In this document: piece after piece, positions 1 through 7,816 of the stretch
How positions within the stretch are numbered: the stretch's first letter is position 1
Layout: every line of letters begins with the position of its first letter
Assembly: GCA_934486755.1 (NCBI GenBank)
Contig: CAKSQT010000013.1
Span: 1 to 33,170, forward strand
Length of the DNA stretch: 33,170 nucleotides
Direction: 5' to 3'
DNA from: an uncultured Eubacteriales bacterium
GTDB lineage: Bacteria > Bacillota > Clostridia > Oscillospirales > Acutalibacteraceae
Notes under the pieces: model-generated
What the model saw: only the letters and a program-made list of their open reading frames with translations
Told to the model about the DNA's origin: nothing
Databases searched by the model: none
Position numbers and translations under genes: made by a program

Positions 1-990
1 GGTTTTGGCCGTATCGGCCGTCTTGCTTTCCGTCAGATGTTCGGCGCTGAGGGCTACGAGGTTGTTGCTATCAACGATCTTACCAGCCCCGCAATGCTTG
101 CTCATCTTTTGAAGTACGACTCTGCACAGGGCAGATATGCTCTCGCTGACAAGGTCGTTGCAGGCGAAGACAGCATCACTGTTGACGGAAAAACAATAAA
201 GATCTATGCTGAGAAAAACGCTGCCGATCTTCCTTGGGGAGAAATCGGCGTTGACGTTGTTCTTGAATGCACAGGTTTCTATACCTCAAAGGACAAGGCT
301 CAGGCTCATATTGACGCAGGCGCTAAGAAGGTTGTTATTTCTGCTCCCGCAGGCAAAGACCTTAAAACTATCGTTTACAGCGTAAACGAAAAGACTCTTA
401 CCGCAGACGACAAGATTATATCTGCCGCTTCCTGCACAACAAACTGCTTGGCTCCTATGGCTGATACTCTTAACAAGTATGCTCCCATTCAGAGCGGTAT
501 TATGACCACTGTTCACGCTTTCACAGGCGACCAGATGGTTCTTGACGGTCCTCACAGAAAGGGCGATCTTCGCCGTGCACGTGCCGCTGCCGTTAACATC
601 GTTCCTAACTCAACAGGCGCTGCTAAGGCTATCGGTCTTGTTATTCCTGAACTGAACGGCAAGCTCATCGGCTCCGCTCAGCGTGTTCCTGTTCCGACAG
701 GTTCAACAACTATCCTTGTTGCCGTTGTTAAGGGCAAGGACATTACTGTTGAAGGCATCAACGCCGCTATGAAGGCTGCTTCAAGCGCTTCCTTCGGCTA
801 CACCGAAGAACCCCTCGTATCTTCCGACATAATCGGAATCACATACGGTTCTTTGTTTGACGCTACTCAGACAATGGTTACAAAGATTGACGACGACACC
901 TATCAGGTACAGGTTGTTTCTTGGTACGATAACGAGAACAGCTACACCAGCCAGATGGTTCGCACAATCAAGTACTTTGCTGAAATCTAA
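1..990 (+). CDS. gap: glyceraldehyde-3-phosphate dehydrogenase, 5' end cut by window
   Basis: Glycolytic enzyme that oxidises and phosphorylates glyceraldehyde-3-phosphate with NAD+ in the cytoplasm. The reading frame is open from base 1 and begins GFGRIGR, the Rossmann NAD-binding loop that normally sits a few residues from the start. Only about 5-8 residues and the start codon are therefore missing. The catalytic motif SCTTNC is present with its cysteine at codon 433-435 (visible residue 145). The C-terminal WYDNENSYTSQMVRT block is intact, and the 329 visible residues fit the usual 330-340. Codon use is strongly biased to GCT, CTT, GTT and AAG, unlike most neighbours, as expected for a highly expressed gene. 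A strong terminator follows 13 bp after the stop. The paralogue type (glycolytic versus gluconeogenic) cannot be told from this fragment. Confidence 0.97.
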   Translation, partial: GFGRIGRLAFRQMFGAEGYEVVAINDLTSPAMLAHLLKYDSAQGRYALADKVVAGEDSITVDGKTIKIYAEKNAADLPWGEIGVDVVLECTGFYTSKDKAQAHIDAGAKKVVISAPAGKDLKTIVYSVNEKTLTADDKIISAASCTTNCLAPMADTLNKYAPIQSGIMTTVHAFTGDQMVLDGPHRKGDLRRARAAAVNIVPNSTGAAKAIGLVIPELNGKLIGSAQRVPVPTGSTTILVAVVKGKDITVEGINAAMKAASSASFGYTEEPLVSSDIIGITYGSLFDATQTMVTKIDDDTYQVQVVSWYDNENSYTSQMVRTIKYFAEI

Positions 991-1003
991 TCAGTCAAAA
1001 TTT

Positions 1004-1040
1004 AAAGCTCGTTCGCATAAAGCGGACGAGCTTTTTTGTT
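1004..1040 (+). terminator. intrinsic terminator of gap
   Basis: A 13-bp stem (1004-1016 with 1022-1034, one G-T pair) closes a 5-nt loop and runs into six T residues at 1032-1037. It lies just after the gap stop. The opposite strand has only a short T run, so termination of the converging EamA gene from the other side is weaker. Confidence 0.9.
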
Positions 1041-1078
1041 TATCTATTCAGTCAAAAGAGCATAAAATCTTAAATTAT

Positions 1079-1942
1079 TTATATATTAATCAGCATCATA
1101 AGCGTTCCTGCAACAATCGCCGCAAGTCCGAGCGCCGCCCTTTTCGACAGGCGTTCCTTGAAAACAAGCGCCGAAAAGCCTATTGAAATCAGAATACTGA
1201 GTTTATCAATCGGGACGACAACACTTGCAAGACCGTCCTGCAAAGCCTTATAATAGCAAAGCCAAGAACCGCCTGTTGCAAGACCCGACAGACATATAAA
1301 TCCAAATTCGTTTTTCGGAATCTTTTTAATCAAGCTCTTTTTACCTTTTACAAAAACGGTAAGCCACGCCATAACAAGCACAACTCCTGTCCGAATGGCG
1401 GTTCCGAGATTTGATTCAACGCCCTCTATTCCGATTTTCCCGAAAATTGAAGTAAGACTTGCGAAAACTGCGGAAAGAACGGCGTAAATTATCCAACTGC
1501 CTTTGTCTGCGCTTTTGTTATCAGACGTTTTCCCCTCAATCATCAAAAAGGTTCCGACGCCGATAAGTAGAACGGCTATTCCCTTTAAAAGTGTGATTTT
1601 CTCACCTAAGAATATAAAAGCTATTATAATTGTCAGAACCGTGCTTGACTTGTCAATAGGTACGACCTTATTGACGTCGCCTAACTGCAACGCCCGAAAA
1701 TAACACAGCCAAGACGCACCCGTTGCAAGACCCGACAGAATTAGAAATATCCACGTTTTTGCGCCTAAGGTACCTATCGTGCCTGCCGATCCGCTAATCA
1801 ACACCATTAACCAAGCAAACAGTAACACGATTATTGTGCGAACAGCTGTTGCCACGTCGGAATCGGTCTTTTTTATAACGCATTTTGCGAGTATCGACGT
1901 TACGCCCGCAAAAAAAGAGGAGAGAATGCAAAAATCACCCAC
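1079..1942 (-). CDS. EamA/DMT-family transporter, possible N-terminal frameshift
   Basis: Integral membrane protein of the drug/metabolite transporter superfamily, with two EamA repeats (about residues 5-135 and 150-287) and roughly ten hydrophobic helices. The substrate cannot be inferred. The repeats show the paired signature SGLATGASWLCYFRALQ and SGLATGGSWLCYYKALQ, each followed by a VPIDK motif. As written, the frame starts at a GTG (1942) 11 nt after AGGAG. However, an ATG at 1944, better spaced from the same AGGAG, opens another frame reading MWVIFAF, which is the usual start for this family. One extra base between about 1910 and 1927 (for example in the A7 run at 1910-1916) would join MWVIFAF to FFAGVTSILAKC. 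This may be a sequencing or assembly indel, or a real frameshift. The PBP terminator lies directly upstream and no promoter of its own is visible. Confidence 0.85.
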   Translation of the reverse strand: MGDFCILSSFFAGVTSILAKCVIKKTDSDVATAVRTIIVLLFAWLMVLISGSAGTIGTLGAKTWIFLILSGLATGASWLCYFRALQLGDVNKVVPIDKSSTVLTIIIAFIFLGEKITLLKGIAVLLIGVGTFLMIEGKTSDNKSADKGSWIIYAVLSAVFASLTSIFGKIGIEGVESNLGTAIRTGVVLVMAWLTVFVKGKKSLIKKIPKNEFGFICLSGLATGGSWLCYYKALQDGLASVVVPIDKLSILISIGFSALVFKERLSKRAALGLAAIVAGTLMMLINI

Positions 1943-1960
1943 ATAACTGCTTTCTCCTTT

Positions 1961-1993
1961 TTATAAAAGCCGCCGAGTAATTCCCCGACGGCT
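1961..1993 (-). terminator. intrinsic terminator after the penicillin-binding protein gene
   Basis: On the minus strand a 10-bp stem (1984-1993 with 1968-1977, two G-T pairs) with a 6-nt loop is followed by TTTTAT. It lies 12 bp after the PBP stop and immediately before the Shine-Dalgarno of the EamA gene, so that gene probably depends on read-through. Confidence 0.75.
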
Positions 1994-2005
1994 CATTAAC
2001 ATATT

Positions 2006-4270
2006 CTAATTTGTCGTTTCGGATTCGGTAGACGTCGACGACTCACCTGATGAAGGCGGCGCCGTGGACGTCGAACTGCCAGATGAGCTTGGACTGCTTT
2101 CAGCCGAAGATGAACTTTGCGAGGTATTCGACGAAGACGACTGCGCCTCGCTCGTAGTTGTTGCCTGTGAAGTTGACGGCGTAACCTCGCTCGACACCGC
2201 AGACGCGGTACCGCCGCCGTGCGAGCCGCTGCATTTTTCTACCTTGCTGTCCTTCTTATAATATCCTACCTTAGTGCCGCCGCAGGAGTCGCCTGCCAGC
2301 TTGCCCGTTGAAGTACAGTATTTTGCGGTATAAACATCATCGCTGTCCTCAAACTGCTTTGCGCTTAAACCCTTATGAACATCGGTCATAACGGCTTTCC
2401 AAACGGCAGCCGCCGCGCCCGCGTTCTTAACCGCGGCAGGTTGGTCAAATCCGTACCAGACAGAGCCTACATAATAAGGTGTTCCCGCAACCATCCATAA
2501 GTCGTTTGACTCGCTTGAAGTACCTGTTTTCGCATAAACCTTCATTGAATTATAACTTGCTATTCCCTTACCTGTTCCCTCTCCGCCGTAAACGACATTT
2601 TGCAGTAAATGATTCATTATGGTAGCGGTTGACGGACTTATTACCTGCGTGCCTGTATCGGCGTTTTCTTCAAATATTACCTCGCCGTTGGCACGTTCAA
2701 TCTTATAATACGTTGTAGGCTTATAATATTTGCCCTGATTTCCGAAGATAGCGTAAGCCGCGGCGGATTCAGTAGTCGTAATTCCGTATTCACAGCCGCC
2801 GAGCGCCAAGGAGGCAAGGTTTTTGTCCACGTCTGTAAGGCTCTTACAGCCGAGCTTGTTTTTTAGAAAATCAAAAGAAGTGTCGAGCCCGACATCTCTT
2901 AAAAGCCTTACGGGTATCGTATTAGCTGATTTTTCAAGCGCATACTGCACCGTAATATTACCCTTGTAATATCCGTACCATTCCTTAGGTCCGCTTTTAC
3001 CTGAACCGTAATAATTTTCAATCGGTTTATCGGGAACCGTAGTTGAATAATTGGCTATTCCGTTTTCTATCGCGAGCGCATAAACGCCTATCGGTTTCAT
3101 AGTAGAACCAGGCTGTCTCGGCGAATCGGTAGCTCGGTTAAGTCCGCGGTTGACGGTCTTCTCGCCTACACCGCCGACAATGCCGACAATATGACCCTGA
3201 TAATCCATCACGGTCATTGCGGACTGCACGCCCACGCCCTTATCGGTCTGCTTGAAGTATGTATTAATATTAGAATACACCTTTTCCATATCAGCCTGAA
3301 TATTGGGGTTGATGGTTGAGTATATTTTATATCCGCCGTTGTATAGCATAGTAGAAGCAATTTCTTCCGAGCAGTTATACTTTTCGGCTAAATCTCCGAT
3401 CACCTCATCTATAAGGGCATCTACAAAATAGCTGTTTATTTCCGCCTCGTAATTTTCACGCTGGGAAAGGTCAAGCGTTATGTCGGCATTTACCGCCTCG
3501 TCATACTCCGCCTGCGTTATCATTTCGTGTTCCAGCATTTTGTCGAGCACTATCTTTCGGCGGGCTTTGTTTTCCTCAGGGTGGTTTATCGGTTCATATT
3601 TATATGGGTGCTTTGTGATACAGGCAATCGCCGCACACTCAACAAGTGAAAGCTGGTCGGGATTCTTATTAAAATAATAGTTGGACGCAACCTGAACGCC
3701 GCAAATTCCGTTGCCGAGCGATATTGTATTAAGATATGCTTCAAGTATCTGCTTTTTATCGAGCTTCTTTTCAATAAGTAAAGCACGGGTTATTTCCCTT
3801 ATTTTACGGAAAACATTTTCCCCTTTATCGTCGGTAACGTTCTTTATCAGCTGCTGTGTGATAGTGGAACCGCCCTGATTTGAAGAATAGTATTTAAAAA
3901 TCAGGTTGCCGACAGCGCCGAGCGTCCGTTTCCAGTCCACGCCCGAATGTTCATAAAAACGCTCGTCTTCTATTGCCACATACGCGTCTTGCAGTTGTTT
4001 CGGAACATTGTCAATGCTGACCCAAATTCTGTTCTCATTTCCGTGAAGACGCTGGTATTCCTGCCACTTCCCCGACTTATCCTTAACGTATACCGCCGAA
4101 GTAAGATTAAGCTCCAAATTCTCGATATTGTCAATAATCTGCCTGTACGAAAATATATCAATATGCTTATTTGACCTTTTATAAGAAGGAACGGTAAAAA
4201 CCATACCTACGGTACATACTATTATAAGTCCTGAAAGAAAGACGCAAAATCTTTTAAACAGCTTTTCCAT
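2006..4270 (-). CDS. class A penicillin-binding protein (bifunctional transglycosylase/transpeptidase)
   Basis: Membrane-anchored peptidoglycan synthase that polymerises lipid II glycan strands and cross-links stem peptides outside the membrane. One N-terminal membrane segment (about residues 8-28) is followed by a GT51 transglycosylase domain with IEDERFYEHSG (catalytic Glu near 101) and GGSTITQQ (133-140). The transpeptidase domain carries STMK (389-392, nucleophile Ser389), SAN (448-450) and KTGT (581-584). All catalytic motifs are intact. The last 65 residues are a Ser/Thr/Pro/Glu-rich low-complexity tail, typical of surface-exposed ends in Firmicute PBPs but not catalytic. The start ATG follows AAAGG. 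It has its own promoter at 4307-4335 and a terminator after the stop. It resembles ponA/PBP1a; which paralogue is uncertain, so no symbol is given. Confidence 0.95.
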   Translation of the reverse strand: MEKLFKRFCVFLSGLIIVCTVGMVFTVPSYKRSNKHIDIFSYRQIIDNIENLELNLTSAVYVKDKSGKWQEYQRLHGNENRIWVSIDNVPKQLQDAYVAIEDERFYEHSGVDWKRTLGAVGNLIFKYYSSNQGGSTITQQLIKNVTDDKGENVFRKIREITRALLIEKKLDKKQILEAYLNTISLGNGICGVQVASNYYFNKNPDQLSLVECAAIACITKHPYKYEPINHPEENKARRKIVLDKMLEHEMITQAEYDEAVNADITLDLSQRENYEAEINSYFVDALIDEVIGDLAEKYNCSEEIASTMLYNGGYKIYSTINPNIQADMEKVYSNINTYFKQTDKGVGVQSAMTVMDYQGHIVGIVGGVGEKTVNRGLNRATDSPRQPGSTMKPIGVYALAIENGIANYSTTVPDKPIENYYGSGKSGPKEWYGYYKGNITVQYALEKSANTIPVRLLRDVGLDTSFDFLKNKLGCKSLTDVDKNLASLALGGCEYGITTTESAAAYAIFGNQGKYYKPTTYYKIERANGEVIFEENADTGTQVISPSTATIMNHLLQNVVYGGEGTGKGIASYNSMKVYAKTGTSSESNDLWMVAGTPYYVGSVWYGFDQPAAVKNAGAAAAVWKAVMTDVHKGLSAKQFEDSDDVYTAKYCTSTGKLAGDSCGGTKVGYYKKDSKVEKCSGSHGGGTASAVSSEVTPSTSQATTTSEAQSSSSNTSQSSSSAESSPSSSGSSTSTAPPSSGESSTSTESETTN

Positions 4271-4306
4271 AATCCATACCTTTCGCAGAAATCATAATCC
4301 GAATTG

Positions 4307-4335
4307 ATTATACCACTAATCCTCGCATTAATCAA
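4307..4335 (-). promoter_or_regulatory. sigma-A promoter for the class A PBP gene
   Basis: On the minus strand TTGATT (4335-4330), a 17-nt spacer and TATAAT (4312-4307) stand about 37 bp before the PBP start codon. A separate plus-strand promoter for the divergent ABC gene is less clear: two TATAAT boxes occur at 4363-4368 and 4376-4381 without a convincing -35. Confidence 0.8.
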
Positions 4336-4410
4336 ATATATTCTTCATATTCATATTTTCTTTATAATTTGCGGTTATAATTTCCATATTCCATTAAAAG
4401 GAGCGAGCAA

Positions 4411-7026
4411 ATGTTAAAACTATCAAACATACGCAAAGAATACCGCACAGGCGACACAACGGTTGAAGCGCTTAAAGGCGTAAGCATTGAATTCAGGAAA
4501 AATGAATTTGTTTCAATTCTCGGTCAGTCGGGTTGCGGAAAAACAACGTTGCTTAATATAATCGGCGGTCTTGACCAATACACCGAGGGCGACCTTATAA
4601 TTAACGGAAAATCAACAAAGGAATTTAAGGACAGGGATTGGGACGCCTACCGAAACCACTCCGTCGGATTTGTTTTTCAAAGCTATAATTTAATTCCGCA
4701 CCAAAGCGTATTATCAAACGTTGAACTCGCTCTTACAATTTCGGGTGTTTCAAAAGCCGAACGCCGCAAAAGAGCGGTAGAAGCGCTTAACAGAGTGGGT
4801 CTCGGCGACCAGATAAACAAGAAACCCAATCAAATGTCGGGAGGTCAGATGCAGCGCGTCGCTATTGCCCGCGCTATTGTAAACGACCCTGAAATACTGC
4901 TTGCCGACGAGCCGACAGGCGCGCTCGACAGCGAAACCTCCGTTCAGATTATGGAGCTTTTAAAGGAAATCGCCTCCGACCGCCTTGTAATTATGGTAAC
5001 GCACAACCCCGAGCTTGCCGTGCAGTATTCAACAAGAATAGTGAAACTGCTTGACGGTCAGGTTACCGACGACAGCAATCCTTACAGCTTAGATGAAAAA
5101 ATAAAAACCAACAGCGGTTATGTGAAAAAGCCGTCAATGTCGTTTTTTACTGCGCTTTCACTTTCAATGAACAATCTGCTCACCAAAAAAGCGCGCACTT
5201 TCCTGACTTCGTTTGCAGGCTCGATAGGAATAATAGGTATCGCTTTAATACTTTCGCTTTCAAGCGGTGTTGACGCATACATCAACAAGGTTGAGGAGGA
5301 CACCCTCACGGGTTATCCCATCACCATTGAGGAATCGGGGCTCGATATAAGCGAATTTGCTTCGAGCCTTATGGGAAAAAATTCGGACGAGGAATTAAAG
5401 GACGACCAAAAGATATATTCCAACAACATTATGACCGATATGATGACCACAATGATAAACGGCATAAGCTCCAACAATCTAAAAGCGTTTAAGGAATATA
5501 TTGAAAGCGGCGGCGGTGACATTAAAAATCTGACAAGCGATATAAAATACAAATATTCCACAACTATGAACATTTACACTTCGTCGGGTTATCAGGTATC
5601 CCCAAATCAGGTGTTTGCTTCGCTCGGATACGACACGGACAGCACCAACTCAATAACAAACACCCAAATGCAGAATCCTTACAGCAATACGGAGGTTTGG
5701 AATGAGCTGATAGACAATGATGAGTTAATGAAAAAGCAGTATGACGTTATTGCAGGACGAATGCCCGAAAAATACAACGAAATCGTTGTTATTGTAGACG
5801 ACAAGAACCGCATAAGCGACTACACGCTGTATTCACTCGGACTTATGGACGCTGACAAGCTCACCGAAATGATGAAAAAAGCCGCAGCGGGTGAAAAAAT
5901 TGAGGAAACAGAAGAAAAAAGCTACACCTTTGATGAAATACTTGATTTAAAATTCAAGTTGCTTGTAAACAGCGACTTTTTTGAGGAAAATGCCGACGGA
6001 ACATGGACTGACAAACGCGACGACAAGCTCTATATTTCTTCAAAATTAAGCGCCGCAGAGGATATTAATGTGGTAGGAATTTTACGAACAAACAGCGATT
6101 CGGTGCTTCACTCCACAAGCGGCTCCGTAGGGTACAGACGCGATCTTATGACGCATCTCATTGACGAAGTGAACAACAGCAAAATAGCAAAACAGCAACA
6201 AAACTCTCCCGATACCGATGTTTTCACGGGAAGACCATTTGAGAAAGATATAGAATTTTCCGATATAAATGAGTTAAACGCATTTATTTCCGCCCTCCCG
6301 ACGGAGCAGGCGGCAGAATACGGTGTTTATATCACGCAAATGCAGTCTTCGGGTATGTCAGACGCGCAAATTATCAAACAATTTACTTCGTCTATAAACG
6401 CAAAACGCGATTCCGCGACATACAGCGGAAATCTATCCGCCATCGGCGTTTCCGACCTTGATGTTCCGAGCGGGATAGACATTTACCCCAAGGATTTTGA
6501 AGCAAAAGAATTAATTTCGGACGCCATAAACGATTATAATTCCTCTGCCGAAGAAAAAGACCAGATAACATACACCGATTATATCGGTCTTATGCTTTCC
6601 TCTGTAACCACGATTATCAACGCGATAAGTTATATTCTGATAGCGTTTGTAAGCATTTCGCTGGTAGTATCCTCAATTATGATAGGAATAATAACCTATA
6701 TTTCGGTTCTTGAACGGACAAAAGAAATAGGTATTCTGCGGGCTATGGGCGCTTCAAAACGCGACATTTCACGCGTATTTAACGCCGAAACGCTTATCGT
6801 CGGATTTGTTGCGGGCGCAATAGGAATAGGCGTAACGCTTCTTCTGATACTTCCGATAAACATTATAATTAAATCGCTGACCGATATTTCGGGACTTGCA
6901 AACCTACCTGTTGTCGGTGCGGTAATACTTGTGGCAATCAGTATGCTTTTGACCTTTATTGCAGGTCTGATACCCTCAAAAATAGCCGCGCGCAAGGACC
7001 CTGTTACCTCACTGCGCACAGAGTAA
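4411..7026 (+). CDS. ABC transporter, fused ATP-binding and MacB/FtsX-type permease
   Basis: A single 871-residue chain carries both halves of a type VII (MacB-like) ABC system. The N-terminal ATPase (1-225) has Walker A GQSGCGKT (38-45), signature SGGQMQ (143-148), Walker B ILLADE (162-167) and the H-loop His198, all intact. A first membrane helix lies at about 264-284. A large mostly hydrophilic extracytoplasmic domain follows (about 285-735). Three C-terminal helices (about 739-764, 795-820 and 832-854) contain the FtsX-domain coupling segment VLERTKEIGILRAMGAS. Family members in Firmicutes act in peptide or antibiotic efflux, sensing or mechanotransmission rather than bulk import. No partner efflux protein or two-component system is adjacent, so the substrate is unknown. 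AAAGGAG lies 8 nt before the ATG. A strong terminator follows. Confidence 0.93.
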   Translation: MLKLSNIRKEYRTGDTTVEALKGVSIEFRKNEFVSILGQSGCGKTTLLNIIGGLDQYTEGDLIINGKSTKEFKDRDWDAYRNHSVGFVFQSYNLIPHQSVLSNVELALTISGVSKAERRKRAVEALNRVGLGDQINKKPNQMSGGQMQRVAIARAIVNDPEILLADEPTGALDSETSVQIMELLKEIASDRLVIMVTHNPELAVQYSTRIVKLLDGQVTDDSNPYSLDEKIKTNSGYVKKPSMSFFTALSLSMNNLLTKKARTFLTSFAGSIGIIGIALILSLSSGVDAYINKVEEDTLTGYPITIEESGLDISEFASSLMGKNSDEELKDDQKIYSNNIMTDMMTTMINGISSNNLKAFKEYIESGGGDIKNLTSDIKYKYSTTMNIYTSSGYQVSPNQVFASLGYDTDSTNSITNTQMQNPYSNTEVWNELIDNDELMKKQYDVIAGRMPEKYNEIVVIVDDKNRISDYTLYSLGLMDADKLTEMMKKAAAGEKIEETEEKSYTFDEILDLKFKLLVNSDFFEENADGTWTDKRDDKLYISSKLSAAEDINVVGILRTNSDSVLHSTSGSVGYRRDLMTHLIDEVNNSKIAKQQQNSPDTDVFTGRPFEKDIEFSDINELNAFISALPTEQAAEYGVYITQMQSSGMSDAQIIKQFTSSINAKRDSATYSGNLSAIGVSDLDVPSGIDIYPKDFEAKELISDAINDYNSSAEEKDQITYTDYIGLMLSSVTTIINAISYILIAFVSISLVVSSIMIGIITYISVLERTKEIGILRAMGASKRDISRVFNAETLIVGFVAGAIGIGVTLLLILPINIIIKSLTDISGLANLPVVGAVILVAISMLLTFIAGLIPSKIAARKDPVTSLRTE

Positions 7027-7031
7027 TACAG

Positions 7032-7080
7032 AAAACGGACCGATACCTTTTAATTAGGTATCAGTCCGTTTTATTTTTTT
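7032..7080 (+). terminator. bidirectional intrinsic terminator
   Basis: An interrupted long stem (7032-7047 with 7057-7072, one base mismatched) is followed on the plus strand by TTTTATTTTTTT, ending the ABC transporter transcript. Read on the minus strand the same stem is followed by TTTTCTG, so it can also stop the converging 6S RNA transcript. Confidence 0.88.
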
Positions 7081-7090
7081 AATCGCCCAC

Positions 7091-7272
7091 CCTGCCGTAA
7101 TGTGCTTAAAATAACCTGCGTAAAGCAGGTGGGTGCCGGCCGCATGGTTTCGCGCTCCCTTCTTCCGAACTCGGCAATGCCGCGGGAGGTCTGCAAACCT
7201 GCCGTGCGAGCTTAGGCCCCTTTTAATAAAGGTTGTAGGGTTATATAAGTCACGGTCCGCGAACAGGGCAGG
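7091..7272 (-). ncRNA. ssrS: 6S RNA (RNA polymerase-binding regulator)
   Basis: 6S RNA mimics an open promoter and sequesters housekeeping RNA polymerase in stationary phase. The minus strand here has no plausible protein and folds as a long rod. The ends pair (CCTGCC at 7272-7267 with GGCAGG at 7096-7091). An apical arm is closed by CTCCC and GGGAG around a GGCATTGCC/CCGAGTTCGG tip. The 3' arm contains GGCACCCACCTGC followed by a small hairpin ending GCAGGTTA, the arrangement I recall from Firmicute 6S RNAs. About 182 nt fits the family. The start point is set by the promoter at 7279-7306. Assignment is by eye; SRP RNA was considered and rejected because the GGAA-tetraloop apical motif is absent. 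Confidence 0.75.
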
Positions 7273-7278
7273 ACAAAA

Positions 7279-7306
7279 ATATTATTTACAGATTATTTAT
7301 CCTCAA
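7279..7306 (-). promoter_or_regulatory. promoter of the 6S RNA gene
   Basis: TTGAGG (7306-7301), a 16-nt spacer and TAATAT (7284-7279) on the minus strand predict initiation near 7272, exactly where the terminal stem of the RNA begins. The -35 element lies inside the last codons of the DUF1292 gene. Confidence 0.65.
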
Positions 7307-7604
7307 TCTCGAAAAAATCTTCCAATCTGTTTACAAAGGCGTCGGCAATGGTTTCATACTCATCATCGTCCTCGATTTCAAAGTAATACTCTTCCCCGTC
7401 TTCCTCGCCGACCTTTACAATAACCAGCTCGCCGCTGTCGTCAAGCATTTTCTGCGGATCGTCGTATACGGGAAGCATAGCAAGGTATCTGCCTGTATCG
7501 GTTTCTATTGCGTCAATAACCTCGAAAGTGTATTCCTTACCGTCATCATCTGTAAGAGTAACAATATCAGGATTATAGTCTTCTTTGTTTAATTCGTCAG
7601 TCAT
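7293..7604 (-). CDS. DUF1292 family protein
   Basis: Small acidic soluble protein of 103 residues, of the DUF1292 (YrzB-like) family common in Firmicutes; the function is unknown. The visible hallmark is a short beta-rich domain running from PDIVTLTDDDGKEYTFEV through LVIVKVGEEDGEEYYFEIEDDDE to a short C-terminal helix. An in-frame TTG at 7616 would add four residues, but GGAG lies 6 nt before the ATG at 7604, which makes that ATG the likely start. It has its own promoter (7635-7663), and the 6S RNA promoter overlaps its 3' end. In other Firmicutes this family often sits near ruvX/yqgF-alaS; that context is absent here. Confidence 0.85.
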   Translation of the reverse strand: MTDELNKEDYNPDIVTLTDDDGKEYTFEVIDAIETDTGRYLAMLPVYDDPQKMLDDSGELVIVKVGEEDGEEYYFEIEDDDEYETIADAFVNRLEDFFEIEDK

Positions 7605-7634
7605 ACTAATCTCCAATCTGATCGTTATATATCC

Positions 7635-7663
7635 ATTTTAATGCTAAATAGCCTTTTAGTCAA
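7635..7663 (-). promoter_or_regulatory. promoter of the DUF1292 gene
   Basis: TTGACT (7663-7658), a 17-nt spacer and TAAAAT (7640-7635) on the minus strand, about 30 bp before the start codon. The region between here and 7763 is very AT-rich and holds no gene that I can see. Confidence 0.75.
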
Positions 7664-7762
7664 TAATATAATCAAAACTTTTTAAAAAATTTCACTAAAA
7701 GCCCGATTTTTTATTAAATTATTAATAAATTGTAAATTTGCACAAAACTTGTCCACAAACAC

Positions 7763-7791
7763 TTGACAAATAGTAAATTGTGCATTATAAT
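7763..7791 (+). promoter_or_regulatory. consensus promoter of the mini-ORF RNA
   Basis: A perfect TTGACA (7763-7768) and TATAAT (7786-7791) are separated by 17 nt. Initiation is predicted near 7798. No conventional gene lies downstream on this strand before the terminator at 8086-8128. Confidence 0.88.
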
Positions 7792-7816
7792 AAAGCCAGA
7801 GAAAAACAAGAAGGGT

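Noticed and set aside
7091..7272. SRP (4.5S/scRNA) or RNase P RNA
   Set aside because: The SRP apical GGAA-tetraloop helix with its conserved internal loop and the RNase P conserved cores are missing; the rod with a terminal stem and a CACCCACCT-type 3' arm suits 6S RNA.
7133..7423. 96-codon plus-strand ORF over the non-coding region
   Set aside because: It is antisense to the predicted 6S RNA and the end of DUF1292, has no family resemblance, and the structured RNA explains the region better.
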